A model generated the notes under the pieces. The model made no database searches. It saw only the letters and a program-made list of their open reading frames with translations, and was not told the origin of the DNA. The position numbers and the translations under genes are program-made. Positions 46,181-57,061 of a stretch of 64,000 nucleotides of DNA are shown here, piece after piece. The first letter of the stretch is position 1; every line of letters begins with the position of its first letter. The stretch is from Conus ventricosus (taxonomy: Eukaryota; Mollusca; Gastropoda; Neogastropoda; Conidae): NCBI GenBank assembly GCA_018398815.1, contig CM031626.1, positions 38,637,023-38,701,022 of the forward strand. Reading direction: 5' to 3'.

Positions 46181-47672
46181 AAACCCGCCCGACCCCGCCT
46201 CCCAAAACACAAGATAAATCTTGGGGAAAAAAAACCAGCCAATTGGGTCCAATCTTGGGAAATTTTTTAAAAAAATTTTTGGCCGGAAAGCAGAAAGTTT
46301 TCCAAGAAAATTTTTGGGGGGTAAATTGGCAAACTTTGGCCTTTTGGTTTGCAAAGCAAAGGGGTTGGCTTTAAGGCCCGGCCTTTTGGCAAAGTTTTGG
46401 GAATTTGGGTTTAACCCATTAGGGGAAAAAAACCAAATTAAACTATTGCCATTTTTTAAAAAAAGGAAAACGCGCGCTTTCCCAAAAATTTGGGGGGGTT
46501 TGGAAAGGTTTTGCACTGCGAAAATTTTGGCTTTTTGGGGGTTTGGACTTCGGGGTTTTTGTTTAAAATTTGGGGGGTTCTTTTAGTTTTAAATAAATTT
46601 CCTTGTGCCTTTTAAAAAAATTTTTTTTTTCGTTTTTCCCCACCCTTTCTTTTCATTTTTGGGTTTTCTTATTTGAATTTAAAATTTTGTTTTTTTTTTT
46701 GTAATATTCTGGAGGTTTAGGTTTTTAAAGGCAGCCTGTTTTAAAAAATTTCCCAAAAAAGTCCCACTTTCGATCCGGGGGATTTTAAAACCTGTTTTAA
46801 AAAGCCTTTTTTACTTTTGGGTAGTAAAATTTCCAAACCTTGGGTTAAAGAAATTTAAAGGCGTCCTCTAAATTTGCTAAGTATTTTTTTTTGTGCGTTT
46901 AAAGCCCGAGAAAAACAGGGTTTTGTCGATCTCGCCTGTGCTTGCGAACCTAGAAAAAAACAAACGTAAGTACGAATAGAGTCGTTTATTCGTCTTTTCC
47001 CCGCTCTAGTTAGGCCCTTAGAAGTGTCTAAGATAAATGTTGTCCATGCTTTTTATGCTCTTGCTGTAGGGACCCGGGCTAAAACATTGGGGCCAAAAAA
47101 GAAATTTTTAAAAGGAGGATGCCAGTCATAGTTATACTTTCTGTGCGTGCCCCGAAAATAAAGGTCGCCTAGGCCATGATTAAGATCCAATTTTTTGGTC
47201 TAAAGCCTGTCTTAATTTTAAATATTAAATTCGTTACAAATCCTTTCAAAAGCCTTCATGTCTATTCTGTTGCTGATGGATTAAAGGGTTTGTCATTTGG
47301 TAATGGAGCTTGCAGTTTCAGTAAAAAATACGTCTAAAGGGTTTGTAATAGAAATGAAATCTGTACACTGACCTCACCAAAGGATCATGGTGATTTAAAT
47401 GATCAGCATACGACACTCCACACCCAGTTGATGCGCAAACACAGCAAAGTTAACTGGTTCTGTTTAAACTGCATCGGATGACTAAACCACGCTTTCTTGA
47501 TGTGGTCGTTTTCAATAGGGGGGTTAGATAGCTCTTCAATGGAGTACTCCCCTTTTTTTATGAAAAGAGGCAGTCTGGGTCACAGCAATGTAAAAGAGTA
47601 TCAGTTGCTATATTTTTAAGAGTGTAGTGGGCCCAACAGAATATTTGCATCAGTATTTTTGAACGCGCTCAT
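46150..47672 (-). pseudogene. Polinton gene Y, P2 copy
   Basis: The start at 47,672 is 17 bp from divergent gene Z, exactly as in P1. The 5' half (46,900-47,672) aligns well with frequent indels. The 3' half lies in the low-quality block. Confidence 0.6.
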
Positions 47673-47689
47673 TTTATTTCGTTCAAAAA

Positions 47690-48384
47690 ATGTTTGTAAC
47701 AATAAAAAACCAAGACCGTCCTTCGTTTTTTGAACATGCTATTGATAACAATTGCGGGGCCAAAACGGCCGCGCTCCATGAAATATTCTACAAAGTCGTA
47801 TGGTTTAATATAAGCGAAGCCAAGGAGAATAATACGGTTCAAAAAGTTGACAAATCAGGGAACAAAGTTACCCAAAGTTAACAAAAACCCGATGGTTATT
47901 ACGGGTTTTGCTCACTAAAAGAAGCAATGAGTAACTTCGACATTACCCCTCAAACTTAACAATGCAAATCTAAAAACAATGTTAACATTCAAGCCTGAAG
48001 AAGAAGGAGTTTACTATTTTGATAAAGAGCTAGCTAAAATGTTAGGCTTTACGGCTAACAATTATAGATTTAGAGTTACACCGACCAAAACTACTTATGA
48101 GGGGGAAAGTCCGCTCGATCTTGCATTACATTCATTACTCTATGTTCATTTGGATGAGCTGAGCACTGATGAAAACTTTTTATGATGGAAGGCCCTCAAC
48201 TGTTTTAAGAGCCCCTTCCATCAGGGAAAGCTGCATATTGCGATTATGAAATTATACAATTCCCTAATTTACAGTTTAAAAGATTAGTTTGTGGGAGGGT
48301 CGGATCATTTAATATAAAAATCAAAGACAAGCAGGAAAAGTTGTAAAATGTGATAACCTGCACATTGTTTTGGAAATAAAATAA
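47690..48384 (+). pseudogene. Polinton gene Z, P2 copy
   Basis: The start MFVTIKNQDRPSFFEHA is open here where P1 has an early stop, so this copy shows the true N-terminus. Frame breaks at about 47,870, 47,945, 48,175 and 48,210. The central LLYVHLDELSTDEN block is identical to P1. Confidence 0.7.
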
Positions 48385-48403
48385 TTAAAGTTACTAAAAA
48401 AAA

Positions 48404-49255
48404 ATGTTGCGTGGGCCAGAAGAATCAGGAGTTACATTAGCGCCTGTAGGGTGTATAACCTTAGAATTAAAAAGACCTTGCAGACGTTGGCGGACTTTGA
48501 ACAAAATGGTGAGATAGGCCCCTTTGTATGGTTTTGAGTACACTAAAGACGTGATTTTTAAAAGCAAAGAGGTTGGCGACAGCAAAAAGTTTCCTAAACT
48601 AGAACAACTGCGCAATCTAGAGGCAAATAATGTTGGCCAGTATGAATAAAAATAGTTCGAAAACCTGACCTCAAATGGCACTTAGAACCAATTAGAATGG
48701 GAAATAAAATTTGAAATCATAAGCCCATTTACATATTTTAGCCGTCAAAAAAGTTTCAGAAAAGCATTCAACTCTGGCCCCTTTTCATGTAAGTCTTATG
48801 CGGACGACAATAGTCGGAAAGAAATTGAATAACGCCGTATGGGAAAAAACAGTACATCCTCCACAGAAAAAAAACAGTTGTAAAAAAAGCTTCTACAAAA
48901 TTACAGTTCTTTCCAGCAAAAAATTAGGAGACACGTTCACAATGAATATTTGAAATTTCTGTCTTTAAGATGTGGAGAGGGATGGGGGTGTAGGCGTTAG
49001 TGATGACCTTATAAAAGGAAGTAATATTAGCTGGCAAAACTTAGACGTTAAACGCCTTAACGTTGTTGTCGTCGTTCTTCACAATGGCGAGGATATTAAG
49101 ATCATAACAACAAGCAACCAAATCAATGTTGACTTAAATAGAAACAATCTTACAGAACTGAATTGGATAATCTTACACTTTAGCCTCGTAGGGTTTTATT
49201 ATACTGAACAAGTTTTGACGGGGAGTATATAAAAATAATAACTGGATTAGATTAA
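48404..49255 (+). pseudogene. Polinton gene W, P2 copy
   Basis: Starts at 48,404 with RGPEESGVTLAPV after the initiator region. Several indels; the C-terminal ISWQNLDVKRL and LNRNNLTELNW blocks are preserved. Confidence 0.65.
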
Positions 49256-49271
49256 ATTCTGTTATAAAACT

Positions 49272-49884
49272 ATGGAGCAGTTAAAATTTATGATAAAATC
49301 CCCTCATTGTTCAATGATTTGTGGGCAGACTGGTTGTGGAAAAACAATATTTGTCCTAGACTTATTACAAACAGTTTATCGTTATAATTTTAATCATATT
49401 GTGATTTTTCTGTCCAACACTTAAATGGAACAAAGCATATCATGATAGAAGGTTTATATGGACAGATGATGAAATATATTTAGTTGATCCCAGCAATAAA
49501 CTGAGTGAATGTCTAGAACGCTTTTTTATATTGTTTGAGGGAACGCAGACGCTATTTATTATAGATGACTGTTCAGCAGAAAAAGACATAGTTAAAAAGA
49601 GAAACACTTTGTCGAAACTAGCTTTCAGCGGAAGACATGCTGGGATAAGTGTGTGGATTTTATGCCAGAAAAAATAACTCGGTTTTAAAGACTTTAGAGA
49701 ACAGTTAAAGACTGTAGTTTTATTTCACATGAAAGACAGAGACTCATTTGAAGAATGTTTGCGCGAAAATGATGTTATTGAAAATGACCAGGAAAAACAC
49801 AGGATTAAGCAAAAATTAAAATCTGAAAAGTTTAGTAAATTAGTATTAAAAACGGATAACCCTGCACAGTATGTTTGTTTGTAG
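49272..49884 (+). pseudogene. Polinton packaging ATPase, P2 copy, two frameshifts
   Basis: Walker A GQTGCGKT and Walker B LFIIDD are present. One extra T near 49,410 and an indel near 49,675 break the frame. Otherwise it is very close to the P1 ATPase. The 3' end lies in the TIR. Confidence 0.88.
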
Positions 49885-50014
49885 ATAATCGTTATTTTTT
49901 GGTTATTGAAGTCTTACTTTGTCAGAGAACAGTAATATGCTGATTCTAGGTCACTTTCGCCCGAAAACTTGGGGGAGGAGCAAGTGGGGTAGAGTCGGCA
50001 TATTACTGTTCTCT
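49737..50014. repeat. P2 right terminal inverted repeat with terminal hairpin
   Basis: The outer hairpin 49,924-50,014 (91 bp) has arms AGAGAACAGTAATATGC with a few mismatches. The inner part is the ATPase 3' end. Confidence 0.9.
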
Positions 50015-50092
50015 AACCCCCTACACAAATTCTTCCCTCCGGACAAAACGGACCTTGAACATGACAGTTGAAGAAACATGCGGTGCGTGACA
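50015..50092 (-). repeat. Inferred remaining end of the LTR-1 5' LTR
   Basis: 78 bp between the P2 right end and a Polinton polymerase fragment. It ends CGTGACA, complementary to the LTR start at 30,684. The next five bases are GTTAA, which also occur at the same place in the P4 polymerase, so this is a credible insertion boundary. Confidence 0.55.
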
Positions 50093-51203
50093 GTTAATAA
50101 GGTTTTTTTTGTTCTTGCTGTTGTGGGCCATAGTACTGTGGCAATAGCGATTCAAAGTCAGCATAAACTACGTATGGGCTCATCTGCATTTTGTGTAAAT
50201 TCTTAAAACTAACTTTAGACCCTTGTTTAGGTGTGAGGAGTTTAGTTTCACAGTCAACAAAACTTTTACAATGAGTTCTATGACTGGCAGCTGCTTCTAT
50301 AGTTGGAATTCTAACCAAACACCTTCTACAAAGCCCTTGTTTAGCATGATCCTTTGATGTAAAAACCATAAGTCTGCTTATTGCTCTGATTAATACAATA
50401 ATGACTCTTTGTACTATCTGCAAACAGTATCAAGTCTACATGCTTGTTAAGCGGTTCGCCTAAAGAAGGAGCGTTGGGAGAAACCCTTAGAGGCACTAGA
50501 TCAGCTTCTACAGACCATGTGTATACGTTTACAGTGATTGGTTTGTTTTGTTCTTCAAACTGAGATATATTGTTTATACTCACTGGAAAGGTTATGTTAT
50601 CAAAGTTCAGCTCTTGTTTGTATGCTTCATAATTAGATACTCTTTCTGCGTTCTTTATAACAGGGTGTAAATGCGCTAAAACGCACCACATAAAACACAT
50701 GTTGTCAGGATTTTTTATGTTTAAGACTGCTTGTTTTAAAACTAACTCTTTGGGGAGAAGAAGGTGAGAATTGCCTACTATAGGATAGAACTTTGTTTGT
50801 CTCAATTTAATTTCAAGGACTGTTCCTTCAGACCAACCAGAACCGTGCAATTTTGCTTCTTCACTTGCATGATTAAACTGTGTAAACATGTAATCAGCCC
50901 AGTCAGAGTTAAAGTCGTGATAACTGATTACTTCTTTCTGCCTTGTTGAAACCCAGACTGGCATGTTAGTATCATCAGGCGTTATATAATCAATCAGAAC
51001 AGCAACAACACTTTTACTGGCGGTTCGCGTTGAAGAGACTCTGGAATTTTAGAGATAGCATGTGCCACGCTTTCATGAACGTTCGAGGGGTTAATGATGT
51101 CCATGTCTACTTCGCTAAACATATTGATTAATTGTTTGTCACTACCTTTCGCCAGTGCGCTGGCTGGCAGTTTTTCAAACTCAGACGCGTTTGTGAGGCT
51201 CAT
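50093..51203 (-). pseudogene. Polinton P3 DNA polymerase B, N-terminal part (truncated by LTR-1)
   Basis: The start at 51,203 (MSLTNASEFEKL) opens an N-terminal domain (HAISKIPESLQREPPVKVLL), then FMWCVLAHLHPV, FPVSINNISQFEEQNKPI, a Cys pair (CRRCLVRIP) and Exo I (VVYADFESLLPQYY). Frameshifts near 51,000 and 50,380. The sequence stops at the LTR-1 boundary, so Exo II, Exo III and the polymerase domain are missing. It is about as long as the P4 fragment and clearly closer to it than to P1. Confidence 0.85.
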
Positions 51204-51270
51204 TTTTAACTCAAAATATTTACGTAAATAAAAAAATAAATGTATATAAAGTAAGTAAAAACCCGCTTTT

Positions 51271-51559
51271 TTATGCTTCAACTAAGCGTTGCAACACATC
51301 AAGACATGTTAACTGTACAATAACACCCGCCAATATTTTAGCTTTTTCTGAATCACTACAGTCAATGTTCATCACTTTGATTGCTTCGTTAAATAGTTCA
51401 CTATGATCTTTTATTATATTGTTTACATCATTCTCAAAACCAGATTCACTCAAATCAATGTTTAAACGCTTTCATTGTTTCGTCAAATAGCTCATTACAA
51501 TTTTTCATTAAAATTATTCGATCATTCTTTAAATCAGATTCACTGTGTTCAAGCTTCAT
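51271..51559 (-). pseudogene. Polinton small protein, gene B (P3 copy)
   Basis: The start at 51,559 is followed by a charged helical protein containing HSELFNEAIKVMNIDCSDSE and ending LTCLDVLQRLVEA. One frame break near 51,465 and a short insertion compared with P4. It lies directly upstream of PolB on the same strand. Function unknown. Confidence 0.6.
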
Positions 51560-51660
51560 TTTAAACCTAAAAATTTAAATAAATAAAAAAAATTGAATCT
51601 GCAAAACATTCATTTTTGTTAACTTCATCGTCCACACATAATCAATAACAACGCTTATAG

Positions 51661-51912
<252 letters not shown>

Positions 51913-51929
51913 TTTACACACACTGCAAT

Positions 51930-52734
51930 GCAACACATGCTAGCCGTGGAGAGGTAAAAATCAATAACTTGCCCCAGCTTCTACCGAGTCAATATTCTAC
52001 GTAACGCTGACGCCATGCCCTTCACTCTGACTGCGATTGAGAATCAGAACTCATTGCTAAATTTTTTAACCAAGATATTTCTTAAGTAACGCAATCTATC
52101 TGCGCCTCTGTTGCCCTTACTTCTTTTGTAAGATCGCGTAGTCCGTCCATGTCTAGCAAAGCTCGATTTCATTATCCTAATTTATATTACACATGTGCAC
52201 TCACAAATGTTGTTTCGATTTCATCATGTTATTGTATTCACTAAGGTTAGCACATGCGTAGTCACAAATGTTGTTTCGATTTCATCATGTTAATGAGGTT
52301 GGCACATGCGTACTAGAAAAAGTTGTCATGCTTCTTCCGTTTAACAAAATTTTCGCGAGTGAATTCACCGGAAGTCAAATCGTTTCTGAAAAATATTTTA
52401 CAGGAAGAAGCGTGACCACTTTTTTCTAGTACGCATGTCCGAAGAGCAGACGATGACTCGGCCGGCTGAATTAGCAGACGACAGCTCTGAGCTTGCGATC
52501 AATATCAGCTTGGCTGGCTGGAATCACCGGCGGTGGGGGTAGCGGTGGTTGTAATCAATAGGCGAGCTGGTGGGAACTGAATGACTAGCCTGCAGTTCTG
52601 CTGGTGTTAATCGTCTTGGGTGTGGTTAGTCTGTAAACCATTTTTGTTAATCTTTTTTGTCTATTTTGGGTTTAGTCGATCGTGTGTTTGTTTTTCAATG
52701 TTCTGTTTATATGCATCAGTGTCTACCTGTCGTG
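51930..52734. other. Intergenic region between P3 and P4
   Basis: No convincing gene. Two direct copies of CACAAATGTTGTTTCGATTTC at about 52,203 and 52,262, and a foldback at 52,306-52,437. Probably host or unclassified repeat DNA. Confidence 0.5.
52306..52437. repeat. Small foldback repeat
   Basis: Inverted arms of about 34 bp (ATGCGTACTAGAAAAAG... and its complement) with a few mismatches around a 65-bp loop. It may be a short MITE. Confidence 0.75.
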
Positions 52735-53091
52735 AAGTAAAAGTCTTTCTCCACTCCTTTGAAGTTCAATTTTCTGGCGTCTGTAATCATCACCATCAGC
52801 CATAAGCTTCTCAAATTCTTTGTCTGTAATATTTCCATCCATTAATGATTTGCTTATTGTTAATCTCAATGAACAATGTTTTGCTGATGCTAGGGCTACA
52901 ATGGCAGTGTGCTTTTGTAATTTAGGAGTTATTTTTTTTAAAACAGCACTTACAATCATAGACACGGCGCCTAAACCTAAGCCAAGGCCTCCTAATGCTA
53001 AAGAGGCTGGCGCCCCGATCCCACTAGCTAAAACGGCAACACTAGATCCGGCACTTACGCTAGCTACAGCTGATGAGCCAGTAATGTGATC
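52735..53091 (-). pseudogene. Polinton P4 gene X fragment fused to PolB
   Basis: Reads in frame from the polymerase fragment upstream into SAVASVSAGSSVAVLASGIG, a Gly/Ala-rich hydrophobic domain, then DKEFEKLMADGDDYRRQKIE. This corresponds to gene X of P1 (DDYKRQKFDLQRK). In P1 and P2 gene X lies upstream of PolB, so this order is rearranged. Confidence 0.75.
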
Positions 53092-54464
53092 GTGGTCTCT
53101 TACTGTCACGTCTTTACTGTTAGGTGTTAGCTCTAAGCCGCAAATCCAGCAGTGTGTAGATGAGTCATAACGTTCTTGGCCTTTAGAAGTCATAACAATG
53201 TCTGAAAGATTTAGTTGGTTGGAGTAGTGATTACGAACTAGTTTCATCTGCTCTAAAAATCTACTAGCTGCATTGGGACCTCTGTAAATCTCCGGGCGTG
53301 TGTGTTGGCCGTCTGACCTAACAACAATAAACGCATAAGAACAGATCTGATGGTGGGTTAATAAGGCTGTTTTTTGTTCTTGCTGTTGTGGACCATAGTA
53401 CTGTGGCAAGAGCGATTCAAAGTCAGCATAAACCACGTACGGGCTCATCTGCATTTTGTATAAATTCTTAAAACTAACTTTAGACCCTGGTTTAGGTGTG
53501 AGGAGTTTAGTTCTACAGTCTACAATACTTTTACAACGATCCTATGTTTAGCAGCTTCTTCTATAGTTAGGATTCTGACCAGACACCTTCTACAAATATC
53601 TTTCTTAGCATGATCATTTGATGTAAAAGCCATAAGTCTGCTTATTGTTCTAATTAATACATAATGACTCTTATGGCCGTCTGTAAACAGTATCAAGTCT
53701 ATGTGTTTGTCAAGCGGTTCGCCTAAAGTAGGGCGTTGGGAGAAACCCTTAGAGGCACTAGATTGGTTTTTTACAGACCATGTGTATACGTTTACATTGA
53801 TTGGTTTGTTTTGTTCTTCAAACTGAGATATACTGTTTATACTTACTGGGAAGGTTATGTTATCAAAGTTCAACTCTTGCTTATATGCTTCTAATTGGAA
53901 ACTCTGTTTGCATGATTTTTGACAGGATGTAAGTGCGCTAAAACGCACCACATAAAACACATGTTGTCGGGATTATGTATGTTTAAGACTGCCCGTTTTA
54001 ACTCCAACTCTTTTGGGAGAGAAATGTAAGATTTGCCAACTATAGGATAGAACTTTGTTTGTCTCAATTTGATTTCAAGGACTGTCCCTTCAGACCAGCC
54101 AGAGCCCCTTAACTTTGCCTCCTCACTTGCATGGTTAAACTGTGTAAGCATGTAGTCAGCCCAGTTAGAGTTAAAGTCGTGATAGCTGATTACTTCTTTC
54201 TGCCTTGTTGAAACCCAGACTGGCATGTTAGTATCATCAGGCGTCATATAATCAATCAGAACGGCCAACAACACTTTTACTGGCGGTTCGCGTTGAAGAA
54301 ACTCTGGGATTTTAGAGATAGCATGTGCTACGCATTTCATGAACATTTGCGGGGTTAATGATGTCCATGTCCACCTCACTAAACGTATTGCTTAATTGTT
54401 TGTCACTGCTAAATATTTCTTCCATCGTATATAGTTTTCCATCCTCGGATTTACTTGTGGTCAT
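53092..54464 (-). pseudogene. Polinton P4 DNA polymerase B, N-terminal part
   Basis: The start at 54,464 (MTTSKSEDGKLYTMEE). Same domain order as P3: N-terminal domain, WCVLAHLHPV, Cys pairs, Exo I (VVYADFESLLPQYY). It then continues past the P3 breakpoint through a CWICGLEL zinc motif to VRDHDHITG, where it joins gene X. Frameshifts near 54,320, 53,930, 53,750 and 53,520. It lacks Exo II onward. Confidence 0.85.
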
Positions 54465-54531
54465 TTTTAAAGCCGCAATATTTACGTAGATTAAAAAAAT
54501 AAATGTATATAAAAGTAAGTAAAACAGGCTT

Positions 54532-54578
54532 TTATTCTTCACCTAAGCGTTGCAACACTTCAAGACACGTTAACCATA
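54532..54578 (-). pseudogene. Polinton gene B (P4), 3' end, separated by LTR-2
   Basis: Encodes the last 15 codons (LTCLEVLQRLGEE) and a stop at 54,532. The 5' part is at 61,218-61,439. CCATA at 54,574-54,578 is the target duplication. Confidence 0.8.
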
Positions 54579-55968
54579 TGTCAAGACCGCCCTGGAGGTC
54601 TGCCCTGACAGGATCGGTCTAGGTGGGAGTGAAGGGAGTGACTGACCTCACACGCCTCGCAAGAGCCCACACAAGAAAGATACGATACAACACCCCATTT
54701 ATTCACACCAACACACACAGTCATAAATAAGCATTCCAACACACACAACATGCACAAACACAATCAAGCATCCCACCGCACACAACATGCACAATCACAA
54801 TCAAGCACTCCAATACACACAACATGCACAATTATAAATAAACCTTTCACCATACGACGTACACAATCGCAATTACAGCATTCCAGCACATATGACATAT
54901 ACACAATTATAAAGGAATATTTCCAGTATTGACCCTTTCTCACACCACGGAGTGCGTCCACATCCCTGCCCCTGTCAAGTCCGCAGGGAGCACCCTGTCG
55001 CACTAGGTGCTCCGAGCCGGTTGGTTCTCGCAGGGAGTCGCCCAAAGCCGACACCCTCGACTTCCAAGCGGGCAGTGAAGAGCGTGTCCCGGGGGGGGGG
55101 GGGGGGGGGGGGGGAAACGTAGCTGTTACTGGAGGTCCTGGACGGGGTCCAGGCCGGCCAGTCAAGCGGCGGGCGTCTCTACCAGCCCTCGGTCCCGACC
55201 AAGGCGTGGCCTCGATCAGCGTGTGGCACCATCCCGTCCGTGGTCTCAGCCAGAACGTGGCCTCGACCAGTACGTGGCACCATCCAGATCGTGCTCCAGG
55301 TGAAGCCCCGGAGGGGGGAGGACGTAGCTGGGAGGAGAGTCGGAGAGGAGGAAAAGAAGAAGAAAGGAGGAAGGAAGAAGGGTACAGCTACCCGTGGGTG
55401 ACCCCGAAGAGGCGGGTCAAAGGACTCTCCTACCCTCTGTCCAGTCGAGAGGACAGAGGCGAAGATGCGGAAACAGAAGAAGCGATGTCCCTCTCCTACA
55501 GGCCGACTGCAGGAATTGAAAGTACTGACTGTACTCTCGACGATAAGGTAAAGAACCAGGACTGGAGCAGGCGCCCCCAGAGACATCTTCCGCTCGAGTG
55601 AAGAGCTAACCTCCCTCAGCAATGGCGGCCAACATGCCATGCTGCGTCACAGAGTGAGCATACTTCAAACTAAAGAAACGAAGCACGTGCGACAGGTAAA
55701 AAGACAGGCGAGAGGCCGATAGACAGAAAGTTCGAGAGAAAGGTACCGGCCACCCGTGAACTTGCAGGATGAATAGCACGGGCGGTGGAATTAGAGAGAG
55801 AGAGATAGAAAGCAAACCGAAGTTGAGCTGAACCACACCAAGGTGCAACTGCACCACAAGCCACCCTAAGGGACGGCTACACGACAACAGCAACGACAAT
55901 AAACAAATAAGTAATTCCGCCACCCTAGGTGGGTCGAACGTCGTAGGCCTCGTGACAAACTCGTGACA
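54579..55968 (-). repeat. LTR-2 3' LTR
   Basis: TGTCAAGACC...CTCGTGACA. Near-identical to 59,825-61,217, with differences dominated by small indels. Contains a long G tract at about 55,091-55,113 and AG-rich tracts. Open frames inside are not credible genes. Confidence 0.92.
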
Positions 55969-55982
55969 AACCCCCCTTCTGA
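55969..55982 (-). promoter_or_regulatory. LTR-2 polypurine tract
   Basis: The minus strand reads AGAAGGGGGGTT directly before the 3' LTR, as expected for plus-strand priming. Confidence 0.75.
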
Positions 55983-56331
55983 AAGCATCTGTTTCTCTGA
56001 GATACAGTGCTCCTTTGAACCTTGTCGCATGTGCAACTTCACAACAATGGGACCGAACCCAACTCTCTGTGATCGACAGAGTACGATGAATCCAATACAA
56101 ACATTCCACGATAGAATCACGCGGGGAAATACATAATACTACATTTATCAAACAACTAAGCAAACCTTCCAACCATGAAAGTAACAATCCGAACCATTGT
56201 GATTCATTACCGTTAACCTCACTGAAGTGACAACTGTCACTACACCTGATACAGAGACCAAAAAGGGATATAACCCTGGTTGAGGGGAGGTGTCCCTCTG
56301 ACTGATTTTCCAATATGCTAACTACGGAGCT

Positions 56332-56521
56332 CGGCTAAGATAGTCAGCATCCGTATTACAGGAACCCTTGATATGACGGAAAGTGAACGCATGACTCTGC
56401 AGTTCCACTGTCTAACTCATGAGTCGATGACTGACTGGCCGGATCCGGTCCAGGCACTGGAGAGGATGATGATCGCTCCCAGTACAAACTTCCGGCCGTA
56501 CTTCTTCTTGGGCACGCCAGT
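56332..56521 (-). pseudogene. LTR-2 RNase H C-terminal remnant
   Basis: After the integrase core the frame joins YGRKFVL and, in shifted phases, SDHHPLQCLDRI and HIKGSCNTDADYLSRAP, the end of a Gypsy-type RNase H. The stop is at 56,332. The junction removes the rest of integrase, RT and most of RNase H. Confidence 0.85.
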
Positions 56522-57061
56522 GCGCGTCCAAATCTGCCTGAGAGATTCAGCAACAGTAGGGGCATCGATAGTCCTAAGCGGGACAGCCTCTGGGTATCGA
56601 CTCGCAGATTCTACCACTACCGAAGTGTAGCGGTGACCGCGATCGGATGGAGGATTAATGGGTCCCACCAGGTCAACCCCAACCTTGCTGAATGCCTCCC
56701 CAACCCGTGGCACTGACCCTAGGGGAACACGCTTCAAGCGACCCTTAGGCGTTGTCCGTTGGCAGACATCGCAACTGCGGCAGTACTGCCTAACCTGTGA
56801 GTTCATCCCTGGCCAAAAGAAGTCTTGTCTTACTCGCTCGAGAGTCCGCTTGGAGCCCATATGACCTGCCATGGGGGAATCGTGGGCCTGCCGGAGAACA
56901 GACTCTCTCAAGCTTTGGGGAACAACAAGCTGTTTGGCCACACGATCTGCCTGAGTGGAAACCCTAAAGAGCATCCCCTTGTGGAGCTTGAAGCTCACCT
57001 TGGCGTGTCGGGCCGACTGAGCGGGACGATCCACAAGTTGTCGTAGGCGTTGGACATCCAA
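56522..57061 (-). pseudogene. LTR-2 integrase, N-terminal zinc domain and first part of core
   Basis: Open from 57,061. The HHCC zinc domain is visible (AHDSPMAGHMGSKRTL ... CRSCDVCQR), then the core start VGVDLVGPI (first catalytic Asp) and SASRYPEAVPL. It ends at TRTGVPK, before the second catalytic Asp, where a deletion fuses it to RNase H. Non-functional. Confidence 0.9.

Larger units (their letters stand above)
33751..50014 (+). mobile_element. Polinton/Maverick element P2 (complete, degraded, partly low-quality sequence)
   Basis: A 16.26 kb element collinear with P1 and in the same orientation. It has TIRs starting AGAGAACAG. The flanks TAAACC and AACCCC give only a poor target duplication. 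Gene order equals P1 except that S5 is missing. From about 37,400 to 46,900 the sequence is distorted by homopolymer-type errors; outside that block it is about as good as P1. Its TIR hairpin stem differs from that of P1. Confidence 0.9.

Noticed and set aside
33745..50020. Target duplication of P2
   Set aside because: Flanks TAAACC and AACCCC share only a weak AACC overlap; not good enough to call, although the TIR boundaries themselves are clear.
55179..56313. Long minus-strand frames in the LTR-2 3' LTR
   Set aside because: They lie in LTR sequence and are broken differently in the 5' LTR; no domain recognised, so not treated as an env gene.
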